Below, piece by piece: positions 24,058 through 36,103 of a stretch of 64,000 bases of DNA. The notes beneath the pieces are model-generated. The model made no database searches and had not been told where the DNA came from. It worked only from the letters and a program-made list of their open reading frames with translations. How positions within the stretch are numbered: position 1 is the first letter of the stretch; every line of letters starts with the position of its first letter. The translations under genes and the position numbers were made by a program. The DNA lies in assembly GCF_030848805.1 (NCBI RefSeq), contig NC_092361.1, positions 16,203,406 to 16,267,405 of the forward strand, in the 5' to 3' direction. Source of the stretch: Temnothorax longispinosus. Lineage: Eukaryota; Arthropoda; Insecta; Hymenoptera; Formicidae.

Positions 24058-27000
24058 TATAATGAATTTTGAAAACTAATTTCTTTACAAGTTGCTTAGA
24101 TAATAAAAATGTGAGAAAATATCTAATACTGTAATGGATGGCAAATAACAGCATTTATATTTCAAATGCGCGAAAGGCTAAACGATACAGCAATCTCAAA
24201 ATCTTTATTTATAGATAGCTAGATTACCCATTATTATCGCTCGTTTACTATTATCTGTAATAATCGTATTTCTTCCGCACTGCAAAATAAAAAATGTGGA
24301 TAGATAATATAACGATTACACTGCAGAATATCGCTATCCTGGAAACTAAGTAGCACTAAATTTAATATAAAATCACAGGATATGATCACTAATGTTAGAT
24401 AAAAATTTACATGAGTACACATTTTTGTTGCTCGTATATCTTTCGGAAGATAAAATTAAATACCATAATTAAAATTAAATTAAATATCAACTTTGCGCTC
24501 CCGATTCCAAATAAAAATTTTTAATGCCACTGGCAATGTAAATTAATGTAATAAAATATAATCACAGACATAAATCTGACCAGCCAATTTTTAATAGCAA
24601 GTATATTGTACATGACTTTTTTACGGAAACTTATAAAATGTATCTTCATCACAAAGACATATTGTCCAAAATACTTGGTTAACAGACGCGTTTTGCATAC
24701 GTTAAGAATAAGCAGCAAAACATTCACAAAATGAGTTGATACTATCTCTTTTACATTTAATGCTTTACATATAATGATTTATATTACATTTCTTCATGTA
24801 TTACAATTTTTCACGAATATTGTTGTTATTAGGTCAAATAATTTAATACTCTTCATCTGAATATTGTTTCACCCAGAATCGAAAACTCAGAATATAATCG
24901 CTGCCCCTTATTGTATTGCTCTCCGTACAATAATTTCATAAAACCACAAAAATATAGAAAGTTCGTTTGTCATTTGTCGATTTTTGCGCGGTTGAAATTT
25001 TGTTGAAGAAACCTAGCCACGTTTACGTAAAAAAGACCAGTACCTACTGTGTATTTCCTAACGACGTCGTTAGACATTCAACGCATATTCAGCGAAGACA
25101 GCATTTGTGCAGGAGCTGAATGGCAATCGAATCGATCATTAGATCCAGCAGATTATATATCGAGTATCACAAGCTATAACAATTTCTTCAGCTAAACACG
25201 CTCGTTATCGCAATGACGGGAATTAACATACGATTACTATTCAGATAAAACTGCATGACTTGAGTATATACAAAAGTCGCTCTCGATCTCTCGTATTCGT
25301 AATAAAATCGCTAATGCTCGCAAAGAACCATGAAATTCGTTACGCGGTAACTTGCCGAACCGTTTCACGTGGAAGCTTTTACGCCCCTATCTCCCCAGCG
25401 CAATACGTCTTTTGATTCCCTTATCGATTACACTATGTTACAAGGTGCTCTCAGAATTTTCAAAATTGCAAGGTTCACGAGTCGTCTCGTTCCCTTTCAT
25501 TGCGATTCGCGACGGCCTGTCACATATTCTCGCATCCTCGATAATACGATGACCAGGATACCCTAACGTCGAATTTTTCGTACAAATAATAAGATTGATC
25601 TTAGCAATCTTACGCCAGATCGATGACTGACGTAAGATCAATTGATCTCTGACGTTGTAACGCGAAGTGGAAAGAGCGAATCAATATTAAGCCGTGCGAG
25701 GTCTCCGTCGCGACGATAATCGACTTTCGAAATACCGGAAATAATTCCAAGACGTCATAAGGAATATCAGTCGTAGAGAACAGAAATAAGCCAATGAGTA
25801 TCTATCTTAGTCACGAGCGGGAGGAAAGTAGAACAAAGAGTTGATATTACAATTCTCGAACTTTTTAATATCAATCATCTACGAATTCGGTCAGGCGTTA
25901 GAGTTATCTCCATCATAAATACACATATCCGCGACTTAGCACGCTATCTTTTGACAAAGACAATCATTTCGAATACTTAATCATACATAAAATTAAAAGA
26001 TCTTTCACGCTTATCTAAATAAAAAAAGGGGGTAATAAAAAGCATCGAAATTGTCTGGTGACTAAAAAGAAAAAAATTTGTAGACATGGACACCAGGGAA
26101 GGCAGGAAAATCGAGGTAAATGAACAAAGAAAATGTGCAATCTCGCATTCTACGTCGAAGTATTCGCTCGTCTCGCGCGTTATGTGTAAGTATATATAGC
26201 ACTTGTAGACGTATTTTTTCCGCGCTTTAGAAGCGCCGCAGAAACGTCATCTTCCTTTTTTTTTCTTTTTTTTTCTTCATTTTTATCGTCTGCCATATAT
26301 ACATATGTATTGGTCCGACGAGGGCTCTCCCGAAGGAAGGACCTGTCTTCCACCTCCCCACCCTCCCTTCCTTCTTACGAAAATACACATTTTTTTGATA
26401 TACATGTCGCGAATACCAGAACTCGAAGATACGTCCGCGAGGAAAAAAAAGCGGTCGGTGTGTGTGAGATCGTTATTTACCGGATTCGAGAGTTTCGATA
26501 CGTCAGTGCTGGGCAATCCTAAAAAATATACGCATACAGCCTATATGTACGCGACATACTGTCTGAAATAGCTCCTAATTCTATACGTATTGGCTAACAC
26601 AGTTGAAAATCTCACTACATTTTTCAGGACGCTGATGTTACTGACTACGATCGTTTCTGGCTGAAATTTGCCGGTCATCGCATTCACTGGAGAGATGCAA
26701 TCGCGACGCTCGCATTTTTCTAAGCATTGGGAATCGTTGCCGTTGGCGAGCGCGATCTTTTTTTAGATTGCGAATTTGTCGCCCGTAATTGAAATTTCGA
26801 AACAATCGTTTTGTGCAATTCCAGTCTTAACGTTTAAGAACGCAAGTAAACAAACTCTTTTGCTGATTAAACGAATGCACGCACGTACATTATCTCCTAT
26901 TTGCGCGACCATATTTAAATATCATAAACAGAAAAACAAATAGCCTTCGTAAATTGCGTGCATCCAACGACTGACAATTCGTTTCGGATTGGCAAATAAA

Positions 27001-28904
27001 TCAGCTTAAAGCGCATTAGATAAGATAAGAGTAGTTTCTCTGAAAAAGCAAGCATCTATTTCAAACAGTACGATCGTTATATAAAAATTTATAAAACGTA
27101 AACCCGCGCCCCGCGCGCACTCGTATATATATAAAACTCTCTTTAAACACTCGCATAAATTGCGAGTCCTCCCCATAACTTATGATACCTACATATATAT
27201 GTCTTTGCCCAACACTGCGAAGGTATGCGTCTAAAACGAAGAAAAGGGAAAAGAAAAAAAAAGAAAGAGATCGTGAGTGAATAATTAACCGATCGACCGG
27301 AACTGCGATTTTTAAATATTCCTAAGGCTATCTAATTTCACTTTTACTTACATATTTATAATAAACTACAAAATATATATATATATATATTTATATCACT
27401 ATAATTAGGAGCTGCGCGGTCATATGCACGGAGGCTTTAATCACAGCTTTGTAGTACACTTAATATCTCGTAGAGCTGCCCAATGACTAGCCGACAAAAA
27501 AAAAAAAGATCAATTGCTTTCTCTCATTGCACCTCGTTCCTCAACATAATTGCGAACCAAAAATCGCGCGTTCACAATTTCTCACGCGTAATTAACTTAA
27601 TCGCTCATTAAATTTTAATCAATGCGACCAGTCGCTTGATTAATTAACTACACGTTAATTAATGAAACGATGGATTACGTTAACCAACTGCCCGGTTACT
27701 TAACTCATTTCGTCCACGAACATATGCATTTTTACGCGGCTCTTCTTCATCAATGAAAGACTCTATCGCACTATCCTCTTTTAAGCGCGCTTACATGCGC
27801 CTCAAATAGAAATCAGAAAGAACAAGAAAGAATATAATGAGGAGAAAACAAAATAGACAAAAAGGAAGAAAGAGAATAAACATTTCGTATCTTGTAGTTC
27901 GTTACGATAAAGATCAGTCTTGCCCAGGTGACTTCGCATCCTCCTTTAAATCGAAAGCCTCAGGCATACGCGCGCAGGATCATTTTGATCATTTCACGAT
28001 GTGAAAATTAGATCGCTGAAAGGAAGAGTCTAAGAGATAAAAAGAGAGAAGGGAAAGAAAAAAAGAGAAAAAAGAGAACCACACAATAAGGGGGTTCGAG
28101 GCACGCTAGCGCAAATATATATAGCTTCTTTCGATTTGTGTACCTTTTGTAGCTCTACAACGCGGTTTCGCGCGTGCTTAACGCGCAATTATTGATGAAT
28201 TGCATTTACACGTGTGGTCGCAGTTATCTCGGATTTCGATTAGCTCGAAGAGCGACGGCCGCGTTTAAGATGCGTGCACTTTGAGATTTATTCCCAATTC
28301 TACGCGCGGTTGTCATGGTTCCCCCGCGCTTGCAATGAAGCTCGTAATAGCGTGATTGTGAGAGAAAGAGAGAACAAGGAGTTAATAATAAACTAATGGC
28401 TAAGAGCGTTCGCGAAGAATCAACAGCCTATTGCGCCTTTTACGTGGTAGAACTTCTTTCTTTTGTGTAAATGACCTGCATTCTCCTACACTTCCGCTTT
28501 ATAATACATTCGTACGTCGTATATGTATATATGTATATACAATATATATATCTGTGTACACCTCGAGATATGTGGAAAGTAAGTACAACTATGGAACTGA
28601 TTGAAAGCTGTGTGCTCTACTATCTAACGAAGAACAATTTTCTTTTCTTTTTTTTTTATCACAAACGCGCACCTCGTCACATACGAACATATCCGTCGAT
28701 GTTGCGAAGGGATGAACGTTTTTACGATCTACGGAGAAAGCGACAGAAGGAATTCTCGTAGCGTTTCAAGCTAAAGAGAAACCATGACGACTATATGTGA
28801 CGGGCCGTAGTCGTATGCAGTACACGTACTTTGCCGAAATAAACGCGCGCTCTCGCATGTGTGAGTGTATCCTTAGCGATAATGTGATCGTAATAGTTTC
28901 CTTT

Positions 28905-29080
28905 TTTTTAGTAGTATAGTAGTATGTAGTAGCAGTAGAGTAATAGTGGTAGTAATAGCCGTAATAGTAGCGATAGATAATATATAATTGGGGAAATGTC
29001 GGTGGTGGTGATAGATGTGATAGTGGGTAGTTAGAATAATAGCAGTGATAATAGTAGAATTAGCCATATAGAGTGTTACT
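28905..29080. repeat. Degenerate TAG/TAA trinucleotide-rich tract
   Basis: Repeats such as AGTAGTATAGTAGTATGTAG, GTAGTAATAGCCGTAATAG and GATAATAGTAGAATTAG are spread over about 175 bp. It is low-complexity DNA with no coding content. Confidence 0.5.
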
Positions 29081-29392
29081 GTTGTTGCTGTTGTAAAATT
29101 AATAAGGGTGTCTACCAAACACACCTTCGGTAGAGACCAACGTTGCTAAAAAATTTTTGATCACCTCGTGACATTGCTTTTTCATTTTCCTCGTTTTGAT
29201 ATTCATCAAAATAGTAAACCAATAGTTTAAACATTGTAGACAATAATTACTATCTATATCACAGATTCAAGTGACTAAACTCCTTTAAAAATATAATATA
29301 AATATGTGTGTGTCGTAATGATTCGCATAATGTATATATGTATATACACGTAACATATACATATGTATATGTGTATATACATATGTATATAT

Positions 29393-29939
29393 CGCAGGGA
29401 TTTCATGTAATTCGTTTTTTTTTCCAAAATTCCTAGGAAATCCACGAAAACCAAATAAGTAACTTTTATTTCGTCAGTGAATAATTAACAGTAAAGATTT
29501 TTTTATTTGACCTATATTATATATAATCGATATTTTTCGCAATCAATTTTTTAAATAGGGTGTTATATACATATATTATCGTCAAAGTTACATCGATTAA
29601 GAAAGACCAAAACTATAGTCGAAACGTCTTGACCAAAACTAATTGTGGTATTGTCGTGACGATTATTAAGATAACCAGTTAAGTCGAATAAAGAAATCTT
29701 TACTGTTAAAATCCACAACAAACCGGGATATTATAGTAGAATAACTAAAAATTAATGTATTTATAAATATAAATTAATAAAAATTTTAACTTACACTTTC
29801 GCTGATAGAACCTAAGACTTTGCAAAATCACTAGTAAGATTGTATAATTTGTATTTATTCCACAATATCCCGGTTCTTTTGTGGAGTCTCTAGGAATGTT
29901 GTAAAAAGAAAAAAAAACGAATTACACAAAATCTCTGCG
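29393..29939. repeat. Inverted-repeat element with nested inner repeats, about 547 bp
   Basis: The ends are inverted copies of about 35-55 bp: CGCAGGGATTTCATGTAATT then CGTTTTTTTTTCC on the left, and at the right the complement of CGCAGAGATTTTGTGTAATT. Inside, TTAACAGTAAAGATTTTT (about 29487) recurs inverted at about 29690-29712. CCGGGATATT (about 29726) recurs inverted as AATATCCCGG (about 29865). It looks like a non-autonomous DNA transposon or nested foldback. Confidence 0.6.
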
Positions 29940-30451
29940 ACATATATGTATTCACAGAAATGTGATTAAAATCAGGCGAAACAAGAGTGCTGAAATTGTG
30001 GAGACTCGTAGAAACGATACACGCTTCGGTTTCAGCTAGCATCGCGTACGAATAGCGATCGATTTATTGAAATGATCCGCGAATAGCGATCAGAACGATT
30101 TTATCGTTCAAAGATTAAAAACACCGCTTCAAGCGGGTGCTATTCAATCCCACGTTAAAAGATGTTCATGAATATAAAATCCATTAGATTAGATATAAAG
30201 ACACAAAATATTAGTGAACAATTATCGAACGGTAATCACGTCGCGACTGATCGAGCTGAGTAGTCGTATCCCTTCCTGCACCAAAACCGAAACCGTATTC
30301 CTAAACCGTGACGAGCGAGCATCCGTTGTTACGAACCGGAAGTGGATGCTCGATAGGCACTTTGATCAACCGACGCGATTAAATAGCACCAGTCTCACTG
30401 GTATTTTCGTTCACGTTGGAAGCCGATCGATGCTAGATGAAAACTCGCGTT

Positions 30452-30823
30452 TTAATTGTTACGCTGCATATATTCCGAATACGAAGTCGCGGGGCTCGTG
30501 TTCGAATACTGAGCAGCGTAGAGATAGAGCGCGGGGTGAAGCCCTGGCGGAGGGATGCCGCGGTGCAGCTGATGCGAATGATGTTGCGACTCCGACGTTG
30601 GGTCTAGAGGGGACGACAAGTGCGGATAGAGTTGGGAGTTGGGGCTTTCCAAGGGATCGGAGGAGCCCGTCGTTTGGTAGACACTCTGCGGTGTGCTCGT
30701 GTGCTCGATGTGAGATATAGGTGAGTTAAGTGTGAACGGCGAAGACGCCGAGGTGGGACATACTACTTGCTGTGGTGATTGGTGTTGCGGCAGGGACTGG
30801 GTAGCGCTGCTGCTGTCTAAACA
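30452..30823 (-). CDS. In-frame open extension after the TAG stop of the C2H2 zinc-finger gene (readthrough candidate)
   Basis: Directly after the TAG at 30826-30824 the same frame stays open for 123 codons, to TAA at 30454-30452. The next codons are TGT TTA GAC. The encoded stretch is rich in Ser, Pro, Thr, Gln, His and Tyr, for example SPFTLNSPISHIEHTSTPQS, SDPLESPNSQLYPHLSSPLD and LHPALYLYAAQYSNTS. Such a composition is typical of a transcription-factor activation tail and unlike 3' UTR DNA here, which is AT-rich. It is GC-richer than the DNA just beyond it. Either ribosomes read through the TAG, or an alternative splice removes it, or the stop is a recent mutation or assembly error. No donor/acceptor pair that would neatly remove the stop was obvious. 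A plus-strand open frame over the same bases is the shadow of this one. Confidence 0.6.
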   Translation of the reverse strand, partial: CLDSSSATQSLPQHQSPQQVVCPTSASSPFTLNSPISHIEHTSTPQSVYQTTGSSDPLESPNSQLYPHLSSPLDPTSESQHHSHQLHRGIPPPGLHPALYLYAAQYSNTSPATSYSEYMQRNN

Positions 30824-32011
30824 CTAGTTGGTGGTCTGCGGATGCAGCAGCGGTAGTGGAAGCTGTAGATTGTTCTGCTTGGCTAAACTGGCGATCTCCG
30901 CGGCGATGCCCGCGCCCTTAGCTCCCGCGAGACCGTCCAGGGACGACGGACCCTCGCTGTAGCGCAGATCACAGACCGGACTCTCGAAGCCGGCGCCCGG
31001 CGTGCCGGCACCGCTGCTCTGCGGCGTCGGCGGATTGTGATTCGAGCTGCTCTGATTCATGTCGCGGTGCACCCGATTCTGATGCCTTATCAGATAACTG
31101 TCGCGTACAAATGTACGTCCGCAGATATTGCACTCGTAAGTGGTACTGGCGGTATGTGTACGGATGTGAATCGCAAATTGACTTTTGGACGTGAACGTGA
31201 GAGAACATCGGTCGCAGACCAGCGGCTTCTCGGCTACGTGGCTCCAACGGTGCGCCGTGACGTAGCTCTTGACGGCGAAACGTTTGTGGCAGATGTCGCA
31301 CGCGTACGGTCGCTCGCCCGTGTGCACACGTTTGTGAGTATTGAGACTGCTCTTTTGCGTAAACCTTTTCAGACATAGCTCACATTGGAAAGGTCGCTCG
31401 CCCGTGTGCGTCCTCATGTGCACTTCCAGATAAGGTTTGCGGCAAAAACTCGCCTCGCATACTGTACAATGGTAGGGCTTGTTCCCCGAATGAAGTTTCA
31501 TATGCACGTAATAGGAGGAAGCGGAGGACAGCACCTTGCCGCAGACCTTGCAAGGTTGAGGCTTGGACCGTGAGCCCTCCTTAACGGTCTGCTGGCCCGT
31601 AGACTGGCGATTCGGTTGCTCCTGTTGCATACCCTGATTCTGCTGCTGCTGCTGATTCTGCTGCGTCTGCTGCTGACTCGGCGGCTGGCCCTGTTGCTGA
31701 CCCTGCTGCTGCTGACTCATCTGCAACGTCTGCTGCTGAGGCTGCAGGTGACCCTCCTGCTGCGAGAGATCCTCTCGATCGTCGGACAGATTCACCATGG
31801 AGTTGGATCCGTCCGACCGACTGGAAGCGACCGAATAGAACCCCATGGGCTCGCTCTTGATCTGCTGATCGAACATGGATGTCATAATGTCAGCCTGCTG
31901 CGGTTGAACCAGCTGCTGAGACTGCTCGTCCTGCTGCTGCGCTGCTTGCTGATGGGGGAGCAGAGTCAGGTTGCGCTTGACAAACTGCTCATATCCTGCG
32001 TACCAATCCAC
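30824..32011 (-). CDS. C2H2 zinc-finger transcription factor with six fingers, glutamine-rich (datilografo-like), terminal exon
   Basis: This is a nuclear DNA-binding protein. The visible 395 codons have a glutamine-rich region (about 83-141) followed by six C2H2 fingers (about 154-315): CKVC..HMKLH, CTVC..HMRTH, CELC..HKRVH, CDIC..HRWSH, CDRC..HIRTH and CNIC..HQNRVH. Two TGERP linkers are present. A sumoylation-type IKSE lies at 51-54. A disordered tail leads to TAG at 30824. The finger region resembles Drosophila datilografo (dati) as I remember it; I cannot confirm that. The frame opens with GTG GAT TGG right after an acceptor (CGCACGCAG, 32013-32012), so GTG is not the start. The start codon lies in an upstream minus-strand exon that I did not find. 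The frame continues past the stop (see 30452-30823). Confidence 0.85.
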   Translation of the reverse strand: MDWYAGYEQFVKRNLTLLPHQQAAQQQDEQSQQLVQPQQADIMTSMFDQQIKSEPMGFYSVASSRSDGSNSMVNLSDDREDLSQQEGHLQPQQQTLQMSQQQQGQQQGQPPSQQQTQQNQQQQQNQGMQQEQPNRQSTGQQTVKEGSRSKPQPCKVCGKVLSSASSYYVHMKLHSGNKPYHCTVCEASFCRKPYLEVHMRTHTGERPFQCELCLKRFTQKSSLNTHKRVHTGERPYACDICHKRFAVKSYVTAHRWSHVAEKPLVCDRCSLTFTSKSQFAIHIRTHTASTTYECNICGRTFVRDSYLIRHQNRVHRDMNQSSSNHNPPTPQSSGAGTPGAGFESPVCDLRYSEGPSSLDGLAGAKGAGIAAEIASLAKQNNLQLPLPLLHPQTTN

Positions 32012-32013
32012 CT

Positions 32014-33996
32014 GCGTGCGTGAACAAAGATCTCAGAGCGGTACGCCCTGGATATGGGAGGAGGGACACGGGGGGGGGGGGAGGGGAAGCGGCGTCAATC
32101 AGCGCGCGAGCATCACCCGCCGACGAGACGGCTGCGGCGCGCGCGGTCCGACCGTGTGTCAGGTTAGACACCCGAGGTCCCGCTTTGACATTTATCTTTG
32201 ACAAGTGACAGAGGGTAGCCAGACACGATCAGCTGATTGCATAACTTTTAACCGCGGGGCGCGTCGCGCCACGGCACGGACGCCACGGCAGAGGGACCTC
32301 GGTCGGGGCCGTCGGTGGCGATTGACGCGAGCCGCTCTATTTTTAAAGGGTCGGCCGACGGAGAAAGCGGCGGAAATATAATCGGCGAGCGAGACCGGAT
32401 TCCTCTCGCCGAGTGGAAGAGGGGGAGGGGAGGGGAAGGAGGTACGTGGTCCGTCGTGTGCGCGTCTCCCCTCGGAGGGAATAAACGAACGGGACGCGCT
32501 CGCCCGCACGATACGAACCTTTGCTGATGTAGTGGTCCGGGTCTAGGGTCGAAAAACGTCGCGCCTCATCGAGCGCACCGCCTCCCTGCGTCGTGCGGCT
32601 TCACGGGCAATCGCGAAACATTTGTACGGTCAAATTTGTTTTTCTCCGACACAAAATATAAGATGGCTGCTACTATATTTCGCGACGGGCACCCACACGC
32701 ACGCACACGCGCGCGAGCCGCGAGATTGCCGTCGAGCGGCGCGGCGAGCCGCGCCTCCTGATTGGCCGCTCGCCTTAGGCCGCGCCCGCCCGCCCCGCCG
32801 ACCCCGATTCGCTCGCGACGATTGGACCTCGCGTCGCGGCCGAGCGTTTGCGACAAACGGAGTCACAGGTAATTCGAAGTAAACGCGAGCTCGACAACGT
32901 TTTAGGTATTAAAAATGTATTAAACGTACGAGAAACGCGAAAAACAGGATATAACGGATGCGCGTCGATTGATGCAAGATCGAGGCGATACGAAGGAGCT
33001 GATACTCGCGATTTCTAAAAAAAAAAAAAGAAAGGATTATTTAAAGTACCAATTGTTGACAGATGACGTTGCCACAACAAGAGCTCCGATATACCCGTCG
33101 CGTGACACGACATTTGAAAATCCGTAGAATTCCACGACGAGGGACCAATCGCGCGACCAATGGCACTCGTCCTGCGAGGAACGGAAGCTCCTCATTGGCC
33201 GTGCCTCGATACACAGACTTCTACCGATCGGTTCTTCGTCAGCTGCACCGTTTGCACTCTCCGGACACGGGGATGAAACGGACTGTATGTACGATCGAGC
33301 GTTGGTGGGAGAAAGAGAGGCGGGACGAGACAAGATCACGAGAAGCGCGGACAGGTGCAGCTTATGACTCTTGTGAGTGAGAGCCGAGACGCCGAGAGAG
33401 CGAGAGAGGACGAGAGATCTCACGGGGCCCGCACGTTGATGTCGTTCGGTGCGTCCGGGAGGAGAACGGTGATTTGAAAAAGCTCTATATTTACACGGCG
33501 GCTTCGCGGAGCGGAGCAAAAAAAATTGTATTCTCACAACAGCGGCCTATACACCGATACCGCTTTACGCCGAGCAGGAATTTGTAACGGTAAATATCAC
33601 ATGTCGGCACAGTTAGATTTGATACTCCGACGAAACGGCCGCGTTATACCGATCTAATATCGTACAATTGTAGCGCAAATTTGTAGCGTATTCTCTCTCG
33701 TACAAGTCCTCGACAATAGCACGCGCGGGCGCGTGTGTGTGTGTGGTGTGTGTTCCGGGAAAGATTTTAGACGTTAGGAGTTAGGATAAGGCGAACGACG
33801 TCCCGTACGACGATAGACACGGTATATTAAATTGTAAATATTGTAATAACTCTCTCCCCTCCGATAATAGTATTCGCTTTTCATGTCCATGAAGGAGAGA
33901 TACTCGATTAGCTATTGTTTTCAAGTCGATCATGATCGTCTCGCTCGAAGGAGACGATCAGTTAACGTACGTTTAATGTGTTCTAGACTGGAAAAA
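32014..33996. promoter_or_regulatory. GC-rich head-to-head promoter region
   Basis: The two flanking genes diverge from this 2-kb stretch, which is CpG-rich from about 32050 to 33560. A donor-like CAAAG/GTTCGT on the minus strand near 32520 could end a leader exon of the zinc-finger factor. TTCTAG at 33981-33986 could be the acceptor of a leader intron of the plus-strand gene. Open frames inside are low-complexity or Arg/Ser-rich and unlike known proteins. Confidence 0.4.
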
Positions 33997-36103
33997 ATGG
34001 CTGTACCGTCAGAGACCGTCATGAACACGAATCTCGATGATCCCGTAACGAAGGCGGTGGTCGATAATATAATGGGCAATCTGCCCACGAAAAAGCCTCT
34101 CGTTCGATGCGAAGACTGTGACCTTTCCTTCACGAGCCAAGCGGTATTAGATACCCACTTACAAGGTGCACGTCATGCTAAACAGGTCAGTAATAAGATG
34201 TGCATTAAGTATCGGATGCCCAAGTACAGTGTACATTATTTAATATATGTTGTGTTACAGGTGAGATCTAAGAATATAATGGCAACTCTCGAGGAAACAA
34301 AGATCTCATTTTCCAAGGATGAAGAGACAAACGGGCTCAAATGTAATGTTTGTAACGTGTGCCTGAACTCTATTCAACAGTTACAGACGCATCTCAATGG
34401 TAATGAAAGTATTAAGTATTACTTGCGATATATCATTAAGTTCAGCATAAAGTTAAGGTAATATTGAAAATGACATGAAATATGTATTTGCAGGAACCCG
34501 TCATAAAAAGAAATTAATGAGAGGTAATAATAAAGCCTATATGGTAAGAAAAACACTGCCATATGGTCTTAAAACTAATCGCTTCATGTACCTGGATAAA
34601 ATAGAGAAAAATACAGTTGTACTTGTTTATAGCTTAGTATTGTTCGCATTCGCATGCTTGACGCTACTGCTCACTTTTGCTTTTCACTTCTTTCTATGAA
34701 TTAACTATGTGGAATTAACTTGCTTGCCATTCGCATAACTTTTATTGTTGTAGAATTTCAGTGCTAGTAAGCGCTTAGTGATAATTGCAAATTTGTTGTT
34801 ATTCTGCGTTATTATTTATTATTATTTATTTAATATTTAATTATTATTGAAAAAAAAATTAGTAATATATTATATTTGTTTGCTTATTAACATGTTATCG
34901 TGAAAAGCAGCTTGATCACGACTTGTTTGCATATGTTACATTTAATAAACTAAGTTTGTTTGACTGTACCTCTTAATTCCTTCTCATGTATAAATTTTAC
35001 ATATGTATTACTTTTTTATTTACTATATTGCTGTGTTATAGAAATATTTTTTGTTATTTTTTAATGACTGCTTTATATACTATGAAAAATATTTCATGAA
35101 AAATAAAGAACAACAAATAATGCGAATTATTAAATTTTCATACAATGGCGTTATATATACATATATGTATGTGTCTATTTTTCTAAATTTATAATTTAAT
35201 TTTTTTAAATAAAGTAAGGAGCGACTGTTTTCATATAAAACAAAGATTCTATGAATTTCAAAGTAATCGTAATAGACATATATTAATAAAAATCATGTAA
35301 AAATATTTGGTAAAAAAAACACATCATATATAGGTATTAATATTCGATCCCTATATTGCTATAAAAAGTTTGTAAATTAATGGATTACTTTCGCATGAAA
35401 ATACGCTTTATTTTAACATATTGCAGAGATACTCTTAGTAATTTTATATTATTAAGATTATATGCGCTCATTAATGACCAATCTTTTTATAGCATGAATG
35501 TAGTGTTCAAGCTGATTTATTATCACAAATTACCGCTTCTGCGGCTGTGATATATAGATAGTGTTGATCGCACATTGATGCTTAGGTGAATGGGATGGCA
35601 AAGAGGTTGTCACCCAAGGTCCCTCGTTGAAATCGACTGGTAGTGCGCAACAATCTGTTCCCGTAAAAAGGAGTTTACATACCTGCGAAATATGTAACAA
35701 GTTCTTCAACTCTCCGTCTCAATACACTGTGGTACAATAATTTTATAAATATTTGCGCACATTCAATTTTATCTGGATACAGTATTTCACAATTGTCACT
35801 TTTTTCTTTCTTTTTGCAGTATCTGCATAATTTTTTTGACACTTTATATAATTTGCATTATATAGAAATATCGAGTTCGTAATGTACGATATACTTAAAA
35901 TTTAATATCGCCCGTTTATATATTTGCAGCATATGAATTCGGAGAAACATGCTGACAAAGTGAAGAGATCTAGGGATCCAAATAAAGGATTTCTTCCATA
36001 TCCGTATCGGAGAAAAGCAAAACGAAATATCGCTTCCAGGAATCAGATATCATCTTTGTCAAACAGCTTTGTATCGAACCCATATTTTACATATCAGCCA
36101 TAA
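33997..36103 (+). CDS. Small protein with three U1-type (dsRNA/RNA-binding class) C2H2 zinc fingers
   Basis: Exons 33997-34185, 34261-34399, 34494-34523, 35586-35731 and 35930-36103 join in phase to give 225 aa. The fingers are at residues 38-60 (CEDCDLSFTSQAVLDTHLQG then ARH), 91-113 (CNVCNVCLNSIQQLQTHLNG then TRH) and 153-175 (CEICNKFFNSPSQYTVHMNS then EKH). The long spacing before the last histidine and the basic tails (RHKKKL, KHADKVKR) are those of U1C/JAZ-type fingers. Those bind structured RNA or RNA-protein complexes, as in ZNF346, ZNF385 and ZMAT proteins. The C-terminus is basic. The start is the ATG in context AAAAATGG; a longer open frame upstream is likely leader or intron. Exon 3 is only 30 bp. 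AATAAA for the 3' end lies at 36171-36176. The role in this insect is unknown. Confidence 0.85.

Larger units (their letters stand above)
17045..30451. other. 13-kb gene-poor region between Arp5 and the zinc-finger gene
   Basis: I find no supported coding gene on either strand. Open frames are short and unlike known families. It holds degenerate trinucleotide-like tracts (18590-18700, 28905-29080), TA-rich simple repeats, a MITE (23936-24057) and a larger inverted-repeat element (29393-29939). A moderately GC-richer section runs about 19560-21800. Because the zinc-finger gene on the minus strand ends at its right edge, part could be a long 3' UTR or regulatory DNA of that gene; this is inference. 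Confidence 0.45.

Noticed and set aside
30214..30720. 168-codon plus-strand open frame
   Set aside because: Antisense to the coding-like extension of the zinc-finger gene; its own sequence has no protein character.
31616..32023. Leucine-rich 135-codon plus-strand frame
   Set aside because: Antisense shadow of the glutamine-rich (CAG-type) coding of the zinc-finger gene.
34475..34699. 74-codon frame with a hydrophobic tail after exon 3 of the U1-type finger gene
   Set aside because: It reads through the exon 3 donor into the intron; the next finger exon joins in phase instead.
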